DNA from: Trileptium ribeirensis
Lineage: Eukaryota > Nematoda > Enoplea > Enoplida > Thoracostomopsidae
Direction: 5' to 3'
Length of the DNA stretch: 64,000 bases
Assembly (NCBI GenBank): GCA_030248225.1
Contig: JASANE010030242.1
Span: 1-64,000, forward strand
The notes below the pieces were generated by a model. That model searched no databases and was not told the DNA's origin. It was given only the letters and a program-made list of their open reading frames with translations. Every line of letters begins with the position of its first letter. The first letter of the stretch is position 1. Below are positions 23,401 to 38,400 of the stretch, in pieces. Made by a program: the position numbers and the translations under genes.

Positions 23401-26400
23401 ATCAGGAGCATGTTCATCGGGCGTGAGTGTGTCCGTACCCGCCTACTACTTATGAGCGCTGAGCATTTGTACTTAGCATTCCCCTGACTTTATCTCAGCT
23501 TGCCCTTCCAGACTCAAACTCGTTCCTGGATGCCTAGCTGGATGGATTGACTAGTGGGATAGCGGATTCGAAAGTTAAATTTCTGTTTGTGCCTTTTAGC
23601 TAGACAAGGAAACGGATTCAAACTCTTTCCGGTCGTACGTATATGTAGTCGGAATGCACTCGGGTTGGATCAAAAAGGGGTCCCACAAATCATGTTATGG
23701 ATTATATTTCTACAAGAGCGGTGCAGATATCTTAAGCAAATTAGGCTGATTTTGTAAGCTCTACAAGGCATTATAATGCTCTGCTACATGACACTTTCTT
23801 TACACACGATACTGATCATAAGGGGTTTTAAATGACTCCATGAAACATCAAATACTCAAAACGACAATATCTCCGCAATTGCTTGAGCTGTATGGAAATT
23901 ATTATTGCTCTCATTATGTAGATCAATTGACGCTGTATATAGTTTCTTCATATAGTACGCTACTGTTATTTATTTACGCTGCATGGTTGGGCCGAAATGG
24001 GGATTTTGACAGGCCCGTGAGGTCTATAATACACGAAAAAGACAGTATCTTTGCAACTGCTCTAGCTGCATATGGGTGTTATTAATAGCGAACCGCCCTC
24101 TATATAATAATAATACTTGTGTCATTGTTATCAGTAGTTACGTTGCGGGATTGGTTAAGAATGGGGGTTTCAATGAGTCCATGAGACCCCAAATACACGA
24201 AAACGACAACATAAGCAACTGCTCGAACTATGTATAGGGTATTATTGTCTCATTTTGTAGGGCACTTCATTCTCTATATAGGTGTACATTGTAAGTCCTA
24301 TATACGCGGTAGCGGGTATGTCTCCTCAAAGATTCAAACAACATGGCTAGTACGTGTATATATTTGCAACATATGCTGATACGCTCATTTTTAAGTTTAT
24401 GCTCTATATGTTGTGTACATACGTCTCTCTAATTTATATATTTAACAAAGAATTCGGTGAGACAAGCTACTAGCGGCTGGGTAGTGGTTGGTTCAGTGCC
24501 TTTTAATCATTGATACAATAAAGCAACTGTAATGGTAGCCTAAGGGCGCTATTTCAGGTATACACAACAAATGGTCGATTTTACATTTCTTCGGACGCGG
24601 TCTCACAGTTTGGTTCTATTTCATGTACTTATTATGACATTTATCGTAAAGGCGATGAAACCTGGGCGGAAACAGCATATCCAGACTTTGCAAATGCCAC
24701 TGAGCTCCGTGGAGAAGTGTTTCGTGTGGTGTGTAAAAGCCAAAATGGTTATGCGTATAGAAATCTCCACGCCGGTGTGCCAAAAGTAAGAAGTGTTATC
24801 AAATAAGCAATATTTACTAATTATTAAACGTGGGTTCTCGGATAGAATCTACAAATCCCTGTTGCCAGAGTTTGTGAGTTAGATCAAAACAGAACCCACA
24901 TATTAGTATTTTTCGCCTGCAGAGCTTCACAAAAATTAGTATACAAAAAAATTTTGTGTGCAGGGATTGACGTACCTTTACAAAGAAGCAGTACTAAAAT
25001 TGTGTTGGTTCAATAGATCTTGTTTTTCCTTAGATACAGGGTTCGTTTTTAAAAAATTATAATGTAAAATTTTTTGGCGGAGCATCGAGCCCCCAGCCCA
25101 AAATTGTTCATAGCACATTCGTCTTTTTCATATTTTCTTATTCGAAGCTCTATGGCAATAGTGATGATAGAATTGGTGTATAATGTTCAATATTGTCATA
25201 GTAAAGGGGTTATTTCTTTGTAGATATCTTATCTCTACTTACATAGACTAGTGAAGCTCGCTTGCGACCCAGAATTCGAGCGGTGAGAACAATCCCCCGA
25301 AGTCTGTTGTAGAAAGCACACACAAACAAAGCCTACACACAGTACGCATGTGCAGCGTTATATAAACAGTGAGTGATGAGTCATAGTTACGCCTGCCTCT
25401 TTTGATAGCCAACGTAATGCAGTCGACAAAACATCATACGACGAGTACAAAAACAATGAACTAACAAAATTTAATAATTCAATAAAACCCTAAATTGACC
25501 GTGAAAAGAACGTTAAAGAATTCAAACCGACACTTGAGAAAAATCTCATTTTTCATACCAAGTATGAAGCAGAAGTATGAAATATATTTACTACACAATA
25601 TTTTCGACACTCGCAATCAGCTTGTTGGCCCAGGAAACCCCATATCCGACACTAAAACCAACAATAAGCACACATTTAGGTGCATTTCCCACGGCTTTTC
25701 ACCAAATATTAAAATTGGCGCCAGCTATAAGCTTATAGACTACAGATTGGGAAGTAGTTGAAAAACTTGTTACATATCATTGGAAAGCCCTGGTAAAGCT
25801 ACATGGAATAGGCCTATTAGTTTGCGGATACCTCATTTACTTAATGAGAAAAGTCGCAAAAACTGGATGGGGTGCCCGAAAAATTGGCCAAAATGCTGTC
25901 ATTTTGCCCCATAACTTTTCCCACGGGAAAAATTCAAAAATCGGGCTCCGTCACTACACCTAAATCGACCATTTCGGTTCGAATGAGCTATCTTGCATCA
26001 AAATCCGCCCAACCGTTATCGAGATCCAGGTGCGACAGACACACAGACAGGACCTCCTCAATCCCCTCAAGCCCCTCCAGAGCCAAAATTGAAAATTCTC
26101 GTTCCACTCGCTCGCTCTCGAATTCAATAAACGGGCGTACTGGAGTCACGATGGATTTAAAAATGCGTTTTTGACATTACAAAATCGCAAATTGATTCCC
26201 TCTATATACTACACGACCAATACAGACGGCGGTTTTAAAACTTATTTTGCCATAGCCTTATTTTATATTTGTATATGCCTCCGACAGACTACTGTTTATA
26301 AATAATTATTGCTACCCTTGGTATAGCCGTATCTTTGTTGGAACGTACCGACGGAACGGACCAACAACTATTGATACGCTAGCGAAGGGAAGGCGGTATT

Positions 26401-29400
26401 TCTTGCTTCGCCAAGTTTATTGATTAAATTTTTTCGTTGTCGAAGCCCATGTTGTACCCGTAGTGTTTTCATGAATATTTGGTTTTGTGTCAGGGACGCA
26501 TCTTGAGTCGCAGGACTTGACTATGGGTTGTATGGTCGAACCAGCATAAGCGAAGTTTCCAAAAACGTTTCGCATTACTACAGAGGCCTGCGCTGTGCAG
26601 CTAGTCAAGCTAACAATGTTGCCTTGTTTTAGTGCATTCACTGAAGTATTGTTTCAAAATTTCTGCACGATACCTCTGAATAGTGAAACTTCAGCTATTT
26701 TAAATTTGTTTTTTAAACGGGGCGAGCGAAGTGAGGGGAGAGCGCTAGGGAGAGAAATTGTGAAAATTTTCTTTTTTGTCTGTCGCTGTCATTCATAATT
26801 CATTTTCGAATGGCCGGATCTCGGCGAATTTTATGTTCGATAGCAAAAGTATTGACGATGCCCCCTTTAGTGGAACACGAACAACCGCGATCCCATCTTC
26901 CGCGTGTCAAAAAACTGGTTTTTAAGAGTTCTTTGCCAAATCTGGCCATAGGGGTACCACTATTTCGCAGCCTATATCTCGCATCACAGGCATCGCATCG
27001 AAAAATGCAGAATCAAAGAACTACAACTTTGCTGACTTCGACTTTTTGTGGGACATTCCCTGGGCCGTTGTGCGTCCGAATATGGTTGATCGACCCTTTG
27101 CCAGAAATAGCGGTTTTTCAGATTTAGCCGTTATTATTGCTTTGTTTTACCCTACAATGACTGCCTATAAGGTTATCAAGCACACTAGATACGATGGTTT
27201 TGCTATCTAGAGTCGCAATTGTCGATATTATGCCTTTTCATTAGGTTTCACGGGTTTTACGAACGAAGAACTTGATTTCCAAAACATGCGTTTTCATTTG
27301 TCTGATTATGTATTACGTGCAGGCCATCAAGAATGGTTTATATATATATAAGTATTTCTGAAGGCTGAGTACAATGAACGGGTTGTCTAGAGCCCAGTTA
27401 TATTTCATGCCTTTTCATGCAGTTTTAATGGAATTAGGGTCAGTGAGCCCAATTTCCAGAATATATATAGTATGTCTTCATTTGTTTGGTTACGTATTGA
27501 GTACATCGTCAAGAATTGTCTTTATAGGTTTTCCGGTAGGCTGAATACTGTGGTCTGGTGATTTAGAGTCCAGTACAAGTATCTTGTGCGCTTCAGATGT
27601 TTTCATTGGTTTTAAGGCCAGTGAATCCGATCTTCAGAATATAATGTGTCTTCATTAGTTTGTTACGTACCATCAAAAACCGGGGTTATTTTAGGCCCTC
27701 CCGAACGGAAAAATTTACTGACCCCTAAGGGGTCAGTAGCAAGGGATCATTTCGGAAACTAGGGGTCATGACCCCTTAAGGGGTCAGTAATTTTATAAAA
27801 ATTAATACAATATATTTTTTCTTTCAGATGTCCCAACATACCTCTGTGGCGCTGGTTTTTTCAGTTTTGGGCATAATATTTATATATACATGTATATTTT
27901 AGGTTTGGTGACCAAAATAACTGATCGTTTAGCCTACGATATGCGTGTGTATATTGTTACATATTTCAGACTTACGTTATACAGGTTTTTAAAATTGAAA
28001 TATTACCGTTTTTGCAATTTAACAATTTTGTCAGCCATTTTTAAATTTTCTAGTGACCCCTAAGGGGTCAATTTTTTGAAAAACGTAAATTTTAAGGGTC
28101 GTTGTTGCGAAAAAGTAGGGGTCGGTGTCTAGGGGGGAGCTCGCCGGGAGTGGGGGGAGCCGATCCTTGGGGTCGCCCCCCTTCCCCCTAAAACAACCCC
28201 GGAGAAATAGTGTATGTATAGGTATTTATAAATGCTAAATACAATTATTCGGTTATCTAGAGTCTAATGTTTATATTTCATACATTTTCATGGGGTTTCA
28301 ATGGGTCTAGGGTCAATGAATCCGATTTCCGGAATATAGTCTGTAATCACGTTGGGTTAGGTATTGCGTACAGGTCATCAGTAAATATTGCCTATATGGG
28401 TTTTATGGTAGGCTGGATATGATGGTTGTGTTATATAGAGACCAGCACAAATACTTGATGCGTTTCCAATTGTCTTCGATGGCTTTACGGACGACGAAGT
28501 TTTAGGTTTTGGTTAGGTTCAGGGATCAGTAGGTCTTAGGGAGGTATATACAGCAAACTGAGTCTGTTACACATATGATTGAACAAAATCATAACTTAAA
28601 AATGAAACCACGGCCGCACCGTTTCACCCTTGCTTACGAGTTACTGGTTATATTAGCTCATCTACAGGTGTAACAATTTAGCTCGTTTTGTATGTTAAAA
28701 ATAATAGCAGCGGTTGTTGTTATGAACAATTTTAAACGTTTAAGCTCAACTTATTGTCGGCAATTATAATTAAATCAAACGATCGACAAACATATGCGTT
28801 TATTTACCGGTATAGCGCTTTACTACGTATAAATATTTAGTTTCTAGTGATAAATTCGTTTTCAGTAATCTTAGCTACAGGCATTCCGGGATCGTTACAG
28901 CAAGCTTAGAACCAGAAATTCTTTAGTATGCTTTAACTAAATTATAACCCAGGTATGCAACTCAAATTATACTGGCTTTCCCAAATAAGTAGCATGGAGC
29001 CTTCTGGCATTTCGACATCTCTTAGGTATAACAAATTGATAAAGCAAGCTGAATACGTAGCATCTGTAGACTACTTAGTGAAACACATTAACTATAATGT
29101 TGTTTAAGAATTTGTTATGGGCTTGGTTATGAATCAGCATAATATGTTAATAACGTAAAATGCATTGTGAACAAACGGAAATCAAATAGAAATCAATAAA
29201 TTTCATGATCAGTTGTCAATGTAAATGTGAATGATCATTGTAAATTTTACATAAGGACACTAAAAATTTCCTTCGGACTCGAACAAATTTCTAACATGTT
29301 TCGAATAATGTTTGCATTTTTCCAAGAAACATCTCATGAACGGCACTCGTTTCTGGCGAGTACTGTAATTTGGAATTAGCGTCCGTACGGGTACATGGTT

Positions 29401-32400
29401 TTTGCATGAATACCTTGTATAATATAGCACTTATTTGCTATTTAGCGTCTCAGGATGTGAAGGCATGTGGAACAAAATGGAAATTCTGCACGAAATGTAT
29501 AGTCCATGATATTTGTTTTCAGCTCCAATGACGAAACTTGGATTCAGTCATTTATCTCTAATTAGCTCAAATCTTATAACTTATTTCTTTAGGTTGCAGG
29601 GCTTCTCAATCGTCGCCTAGATACCTCAACGCCAAAGCTCGACATGGATGTATACATTTATTTGATCGATTCTATTTCACGGGTTAATTTTATGCGAAAA
29701 CTGCCGAAATTTTATGATCTAATCGTAAATAAGATGGACGGTATAGTGATGAAAGGTTATGTTTCGTCATGTTTTTGCTGACCTTAACTATTTTAATAAT
29801 TAAAACTGGGTAAACATTGCAAATTATGCAATTTAAAAATAACTGATGGATTTTTGTAAGGTGCAATTTTACAGTCATCATACGTTCGATAGGCTAACAG
29901 TTCATATGACGGGGCGCCCAATGAAGGACATCTTTCCATAGCACAGCGGAGTACTAATAAAGCTATGTAATTACATTCATACTCGGCGCTACTGGTTGCA
30001 ACGTCTGCTCTTCGCATGGGGTGATTGGGTGACCGAATAAGGGTTGGACGCTAGCGCCAGATCGAGGACTCTAGGAGCATGCCAAGTTGACAAAGCGTCG
30101 TTTTTGAGAAATTTTGTACATGCTGAAGCGTCTTTTTAAGTTTCGTAAATCTTTTTGAAAAGCTTAGAGGGTTCGAACTGTAGGCTTTCGGAGTTTGGGG
30201 ACTACCATCACACATTCAGTAATGAGTAGCACGACATTTTTGGGATGAAACTACATTAACTCTTAATGCCAGATACTGGAGGAATACCACATAGAAAGCA
30301 AATCCAGGTACATTATAATTCTAATTCTAGAAATAGCAAAATATGTATGTATTATTTCCCAGTAATTTGAAACTTACCGTAAACAATGTTTTAACTGAAA
30401 CAATCGGAGATATATGCAGTTTCTCATTACGATTTCGATGCTAGGTTGCAGCGTCCGCCGGCACTTAATAGCTTATAACGGAATTACCAGTGTTATTAGC
30501 TGTGTACTTCCTCAATATAGACGCGACCACTGTAGTAGATCGCAAGCGGGATCGTTAAAGATACGCTTGAAGCAGTTTCTTCACACTACTGAACCGTAAT
30601 TGAATCGAAAATGGTCCAAGTCTTTCATAACCAAATTTATACGCAGTCTTCGTGGAGAATTTTGACGACATGTATATTCGGTTGTAACAGAAAGGAGCCA
30701 TAATTTGTGGCATATCCCAGAAGGGTCATGTTGTTTTGATAAAACAGAATTCAATAATATTTGACTGCTAACCACAATGATATTGGAATTTATATACAGA
30801 CATAGAGATTACCGAATAGCGAGAACCGAATTTAGCCACCACAGGAAACGCAGGCAGCTGTATTTTATATTATTTTAACCCGAATCTCGCTTTATTGTAT
30901 ACGGCGAAATAATAATCACAGTGAGTGAGTTTTTGCTTGTTGGTGATGAACGGTGCATTAATAAGATTATTTAACGGCTTGCTCTCTTTTGTTTCAAAAT
31001 GTTCTTATTGTACATTGTTAATCCCGTTTTAATTTTTAACTTACACTGTTACCGATGTATTTTATTTTTAGGCTTCAACATTGTCGGTGATGGCACGCCA
31101 TGGTCGCTTATTCCTATTCTCACGGGTCACTTTCAGACCGAGCTTTATGAAGCCAGGAAGCGTTTCAGTAATGCAAGTTATCTTGACGACTGGCCGCTGA
31201 TATTCAAAGTAATGTTGATTCTTAATAAAAGTGCAGCTACAGCAAATTTTCAATCAACACTATAAAGCTAATTCACTATGTTCGTTCTAAATCATTACGA
31301 TTTTTCCATTTATTAAATTTATTCATACGCACGCAGCAAGAATTTTGAGGTTCGTAGGACCAGATTATTGTGTATCACATTGTGATATCTTCAGCAGTCT
31401 ACGAGACACCCTTGCTTAGATGAGATATATACATTTTGGTTTGCTTAAATAACCGGTAAAGTATTTCTCGTTTTTAAGGGTACCATCCGACACGGCTTCC
31501 GTGTTGCAAGTCACTAACCTACCACTGACTTGTGGTGTAGTGACAGTTTTTGATCTAGTCCTGTCAAGTTTTTCGCAATACCCTGTACAACTCATAACCA
31601 GGAAGGTTTAGTTTCGAAAAGAGAGAACAATAATTTATATTTGTCTCTTGGCCCGAAAAATTCAGGAAATACACCATTTACCGGTCATTTTGCGAACAGA
31701 TATGTCACTCTACACGTTCGCCGAATGTAAGAATAGTATGAAAGAAAGTTGGGGATTTCTACCAGACCAATGCGCAAACATGATAGTACATAGTACTATA
31801 TTCCTTGCCAAAATTGTGTTAATCGTGGTAACGTGAGTAGCAGCCGAATATATTTATCACCTTTCGAGCGGCGATTATAGACCTTTTGGATATATTGGGT
31901 TTTCTATCCTGTTCAAATGAAATGTATTTTCTGCAAATTAGTCACTAACCATTGAACATCGTGTGTACTGTAATTCGAGTCTCGAGTGGTCGAACAGTCA
32001 ACGAACAGAATGTGTAATGAGTACAGTGGGTCTTCAAACTGTGTTATTTCACCTTAGCAGCATCAGCTTACTGTATACGTATGTCGCTTTCCTCAGCTTT
32101 GACGCACTCCGTTATGGACGCTGACATTTTCGCACATCGTGAGGAAACGGGGCGAGCAGTGCTACTCTACGGCAAGCGACTTTTGGAATAATTTTGCGTT
32201 GACGCCATTTAGCATGTCCAACAAAACCAGAAACCTACAGCACCCACCAGAAAAGATCTCTGCTCGGTCACTGCTAAACACGTGATATAGTTGCATTACT
32301 CGCTCAGTTCGAAAGCGACAGTCATTTCCGGCTGTATAATGTATCTTCCTTGACATTTCATAAATCATGCAAATTAAAAACTAGAAACAGTTCTGCAATG

Positions 32401-35400
32401 TCCAAATTGAGATTCCTGAGCTCTTCAAATCACCAAAAAGGCAGTATATATCAGGAACAAGATACTGACAATAGTTGACAAAATATGACAAATAAATTTC
32501 GCTATTGTATCAAAATTTAGCAATGTCTTTGAACGGTGCATTGGAATAACGACATAGCCCCGGTGGGCTTTAAACCACAAAGTTAATGCTTTTAATGTGT
32601 TTAATAACCGTATAACACTACGGTTCACTTGCAACAAATAATAAAGTCACTTCAAAATTTGCGAAATTTCGTTTCGTTTGGGGCATCTTCAAACACTGCT
32701 TCGTTGCTCAACAATGGCTTGTCTGACAATAAAGTCTTGGTTGGCCAGCCGGTGGAAGAATTTAACTCGACGCCTTCAACAAGCGTCATGATAAAATTCT
32801 AAATGTCAGGTGACACCATGGCTAATATGACATAGTTGTTAACTACGTAGTCTCGGTTTTGTGAGATTTTGAGCAAGAAACCATTGAAGTAGCTCAAACA
32901 ATAATAGCTTGGTCTACAAATAATATCTTTTCCACCTGAACAAAATAGTGCCTGAGGCATGCGCTGTGGCCCCTGGCTTCAAACAGGGTGAATTTTCCTC
33001 GAAGGTAGCTACAGGAAAAACGCGCACTAATATTAGCAGGGGTTTTGTGTTTGCATTTTATCGTGTTTCCGTGCATTACAATACGTATGTTGCTTTTTGT
33101 TGCGTATGTACTGTAAATACGCATTTTAACGTTTTATTTTATTCGCAAAAAATCCAAACAAAATTGTACCGTTAAGCTTTACCCGCTTTTTGTTAGGACG
33201 ACTATTTTTATGTCACGTCAAACTCTAAGGGGTGCTGGTTCATCACTTGGGAAAGCCAAAATTTATTCGGCTAGCTTAATTCGGGCGACGCCCAAAATTC
33301 TTTAAGGCTCGTACTGTATGAGGTAATACCATCGAAGTAAAAACCTTTTTGCACAGTTAAAGTTGCTTCAGGAAACTGACATGTTTGTTATTTCGTGATA
33401 TGAAGTTGAATAGGAACAGCATGATTATGCTATGTATACGGTATTCTTAGACAAAATTAGAATAATGTATGCTTCTAGTTACTATCAAAATTAATGCTCA
33501 AACATCGAACAAAGTTTCGTTCGATTTCGATCGTTTTCGTTTAAACGAAAATCGATTAATTTAACAAATTTCGATTGTCGCGTTTAATTTAACGAATTTC
33601 TATGCTTAAATGAAAAATAAACTTTTTTAAAAAATGTTAGTTTGCATTTAATTTAACGAACTTTGTTTAAACGAAGATCGGTGAATTGCGCTATCGTTCG
33701 ATTTCGTTGTGCATTCGAATTTATGTGCACTTAATTCTGATGGTAAGTGTATAAGGAGCTGGCCTCTCCACACTCCTTAATTTCGCCTCGAGAGCTTTTA
33801 GCTTGAGGCCTCCAGCTGCGAGCTGGGAGGACCTGGAAATACCTGGGAAACCACCAGCTTATCAGAAGAATCCGTAGCCCCTCCCCCCACCCCACCTGCA
33901 AGGCGCTTCATTTGACTTAGGATTTGTCGTGAATAGTCGATAAGCGATAGTACTATCTCTCTTTTGCTACTTTTGCTCTGACCATTTTTTGTTTCGGTCT
34001 ATCATTTTTGACGTCGCCTCTAAAATACCTGTGAGTGCTGGAGGTCGACCTGTTGGGAAGCGCAACCTCACTTGGAGGCATGACTTTTCGTAACCCCGGA
34101 ATTCTGGAGGGAGCTTGAAAGCTTGAGCTACCCCTTCCCCTATATGGCGAGGCTAGAACAGTATTCGAATAACGACTCTGTGAACCATGGATTTATCGTA
34201 ACGAGAAGTTTGTCTCATCGCCAAGGTGGTGAATTCTTTGCATTGAATTTGAGACAAGTACACAACTATATTAAGCAGCAACGTGCAAAAAGAGCCGAAT
34301 ATCAACCAAGTTGTTTGAATAGTTGAAGAGATAACCATTTGTTGCTTATTAGCGATTTAAGTATTGCTTATTTGGGTGCTATTGCGTATTGCAACTACTA
34401 CGTAGTGAATGAATGACCCTAAAAAAATAAACTGGCTCAGATATCTGCACCAGTTACCCAGATACAATTCACAACATGTTTTGTCGAACCACCTTTTAAA
34501 TCTAGCCGAGCCCATTCAGCCCACTCTTAGATCGGTTTCGCGTCTAACTGAAGGGAACAAATAGTATTTTAAGCTATCTAATGAGCTATAGTGCGCGGCA
34601 ATATGCCTAGAAAAAGTTTGGTTATGCGCGTCACCCTGAAAGAAACGCAGAAACGGACACCGTTGGAACATAACACTCCGGCCAGTCAGTATTCTTTGCT
34701 ACGTCCGTTTCACTCAGTTATCAAAATTCAACAACAAATTAACGATATTTTTGATGTTTTATGATACATAGTTTATCTATGCAAATGTAATCCTACTTTG
34801 TTGTAGCCACTGTTTTTAGAACTACACTAAGGCGGGTTACGTCACTGTCTTTGCAGAAGAGCAACCACAGTTCAGCTTCTTTTCGTACAAACTCAAAGGA
34901 TTTCGGAATCCACCTGTTGATCATTATTTGAGGCGCTACGAGCAAGCTGTCAACTGGGTATGTATATATAATACTATTAACGTGTACGATCTTTTCGAAT
35001 TTCGTAGAATCTTTTTGAAAACGACATCCTACAAAATTATTATTGGACATGGACGCGCAAAATGAATAAGCGTGGCTATATTTACCCTAAACACACGAAT
35101 TCAAATTCTGCATCCCGGACCAAGTAGGCATCGACGAACAACGTAAAGCTCATTAGTTCAAACCCAATAACAACCTATGTACCTTTGACTTTTGTGGGTA
35201 GTAGCCTATAGTATGTAAAATTATGGTACAGTAAATTTATTGCTGGTTTTACGCGAGCTTTTCAATATACTAGCTACGACGATGATTCCGTAATATCGAA
35301 ACTCATGCTCCAATGTATAGTTACAGTTACAACCAGAATTAGTGCTCTAAAATTGATAGAAACTTCGTTCGGTTTCGATCGTTTGCGTTTAAACGAAAAT

Positions 35401-38400
35401 CGATCGTTTAAACGAAAGTCTATTAATTTAACGAATTTCGATTGCGTCAAAATAAAAAAACAATTTCATAAAAAAATTTAGTTCGCGTTTAATTTAACGA
35501 ATTTCGATTGCGTTGACATAAAAAATGTTAGTTTGCGTTTGATTTAACGAATTTCGTTTAAACGAAGGTCGATCGATTGCGTTTTCGTTCGATTTTATAA
35601 GCACTTAATTCTAATTGTAACTGTATGTGTAATTATTTCTAGATGGAAAATATAAATAATAATGACATTGTTATGGATGGTGGTTCTGTGGCGGCTCCAG
35701 GCAGACCCACCACCATAACTGCTACTGGAGTCATGGTAGAATTGAAAACGGAGAAGCATTAATATGCTACAGCGCAACAACAAACGTCTCATAACACCAT
35801 CTCACCCTCACCCTACCCATAACATCAACAACCACCACCCTTACCACCACATCATAGACCTTCACCACCAATCCCATATCATCGACTACAGTCACCACCA
35901 TCTCCCTTTTCCTGGCCCCACACCGAGGACAAACTATAAGTACTTCATCCAGATTTTGTGGTTGCCCCATTATTTCAGCAAGTCTAAACATCTAACCGCT
36001 TTTTCAAAGCTCTAGGTACCGGACCCAGTTGATCTCTTCCTTACTGGCAAATATGCCTTCAACACTGAATGTTTCGCAATGCATGAATTTTGAATGAAAA
36101 ATCGTTTTCAGCGGGAGAGTCGTCTGCATTCGGCGGCGGATGCCTCTTTTTCTGCTCATGACAATGTTAGTTATGTTATGTTTTGGCGCCTCCTGCGTGG
36201 GACCCATCACTCGTTGTCACTATGCAAAAACTAGTTTTCCAGGGGTAAGGAGCGGCGATGGGTCTTGGGTTACGGTTGTTAATAAGAAGAAAAAACGAAA
36301 AAGCAGAAAGGCAGAATATTTTCGTCGCCCAAAAGAAACGCTTAAGAAAGCGTGATGGCAAATCCTATCGCATCCAATCCCTGTGTGTCACTAAACTTAA
36401 GATGATCCTGCTAACCATCCTATTTTGTATTTTTGCAAAGAATTATTTGTTCGCGAACAGAGGCGAATTCAAATTTAAAGCTAATGTTACTGAACTGTCA
36501 TTACCGGATTGGAAGTGGCTTAGCCTAGGTTAACTATGTACCGCATCGAATCTCAACTATGAATGTGGATTGCATATTGGGTGTGTGACATAGCATGGAT
36601 AGTGTGGTCATCATAAGTTTAGTGGCGCACTACCTACTTCTCAACAAAACACCATGCTGAGACAGTTCAGCTCGAACCGAAATTCCAGTAGGTACTGTTT
36701 ATTTACTCTCTGGCTCGGACATTCTCATAACCTCAAATACCAACAGAAAGAATAATATCCCACCAAATCTGCAAGCCAAACTCCAACCAACCGGACTTTA
36801 AATCGAACGTTTTGTCAATTCCTACATCTCTACAAATCTTGTTCCTTGCAAAAAGCTTCAAATAGCAGCTATAATCTATCGTTCTACTAACAAGCAACTA
36901 GGACAAAATATTTACAGTATATTTTAAGATTGTATCTTCCAACAAAATGCAAGATTACACTTTCTTTCAGAACTAAAAACCTCGAGAACCAGTAACTGAA
37001 CGCACCCGTTGTAGTTCTGCCTTTCAACTGCTAATTGTCAATCAGACTTGTGTCCCATACTGGTCATCATTTAGACGGCAGGTCAGGCTGCAATAAAATC
37101 CTTGCGCCGTTCGCTTTATGTTGTCGTTGGAGTTGCCGTCGCAGTTGTCGTTGGATATTGTCAAATTTCTCTTTGGTGATCGGACGCCTGGTGGCACAGC
37201 GACGACGGACAGGATATCGGACGGCATAGCTCCATTGGATGCTGGCTTTTTCAACATATCGACGGTCTTCAACGGCTCGGCATCATGATAGCTCGTTCGA
37301 TATTTGAAATGTTCAAATTGTTTGACTCTAATCCAGCGGACGTCTGACTTGAAGTTGACCTATTCATTCGCAGTGTTCTTCACACTTTTGACCAAATTGA
37401 GCTTGCCGAACAGTTTTTTATATCAATAACGGCATTGGTCAAGTTGGTGACTACAAATGGGTTTTCGCGACGACACTTGACCGTAATGTCACGATATTCC
37501 TCGGCCATAAATATTTGCTCGTGCTTCCGCAGTTTCTTCTCGATGTGGCCAAAATCGTGGTCGCTATCGAGGCGAGAATGTTTAGCACGGGGAACTTGTG
37601 GTTGATGCCCTTGAATCTTCCAATTCGGACCAAACAATTTTGTAGCTCGACAACATACATATTCTTGTTCTGACCAGTACACGAATCTGATCAAGCCGTT
37701 AACTCCGCAGCATCTGAGAAGGCATCTTCTTCGAAGAACGCTAGAAGGCACGACACTATTTCTGAGTACTCGCAAGCAAAATGGTACTCGGTCCATGAAT
37801 ACATGAACCCGCGACCTGCATTCGTTGTTGTTGAGTGTACTGCGTGGACCCCGAAATTGTACACGAAAGTTGCCTTAAGTCGAGGGCTTCGGTACTGATA
37901 ATGTGGGCAACGGTATTGTTTTTTTGCAGATCAAACGTGATATAACGCACGTTTTTGGAATTCGAAGCCAGTCTGCGATCCGATGCCATCGCAGAATACG
38001 CGGCGTCAGCTTCGGCTCGATGCTCCGCCAATCCGCGCCCTCCGATTTCACACGTGCCGTAGGTATCGCTACGGCGGTCGCCAAGGTCAAAATTGAAATG
38101 TGTATTGAAAATGTCATTATAAAAGTGGTCAGTCACCCTGTCTGCAACGTTTTGCTGCTGCTGCTTTATGAATATATCATGCATTGTGGCGATTGACGAA
38201 TCCTGCATTGTGGCGATTGACGACGTTGAATTAAGGTATCGTCGTTGCGGATTATGTAGCCGTAAATAGTGACTCTCCTCGGAGGGAAAAGAGGATATAT
38301 TGTCAATAACCTTTTGCCGTAGTTCCTCAGGAATGCCGTGCGGACGACTGTGATGTTTCCCGGATTGGTAGTTCGGCGGTCCCACACCATCACGTTGTAG

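Noticed and set aside
34123..34326. 67-codon plus frame in intron 5
   Set aside because: Compatible with no DUF229 phase or motif and resembles nothing known; probably chance.
35643..35941. alternative genetic code with TAA read as Gln
   Set aside because: The DUF229 gene and the degenerin exons end naturally at TAA, so reassignment is not supported.
35767..35991. minus-strand zinc-ribbon-like frame (CPRCG)
   Set aside because: It is the complement of CCA/CAC-rich low-complexity sequence; Val-rich composition is an artefact.
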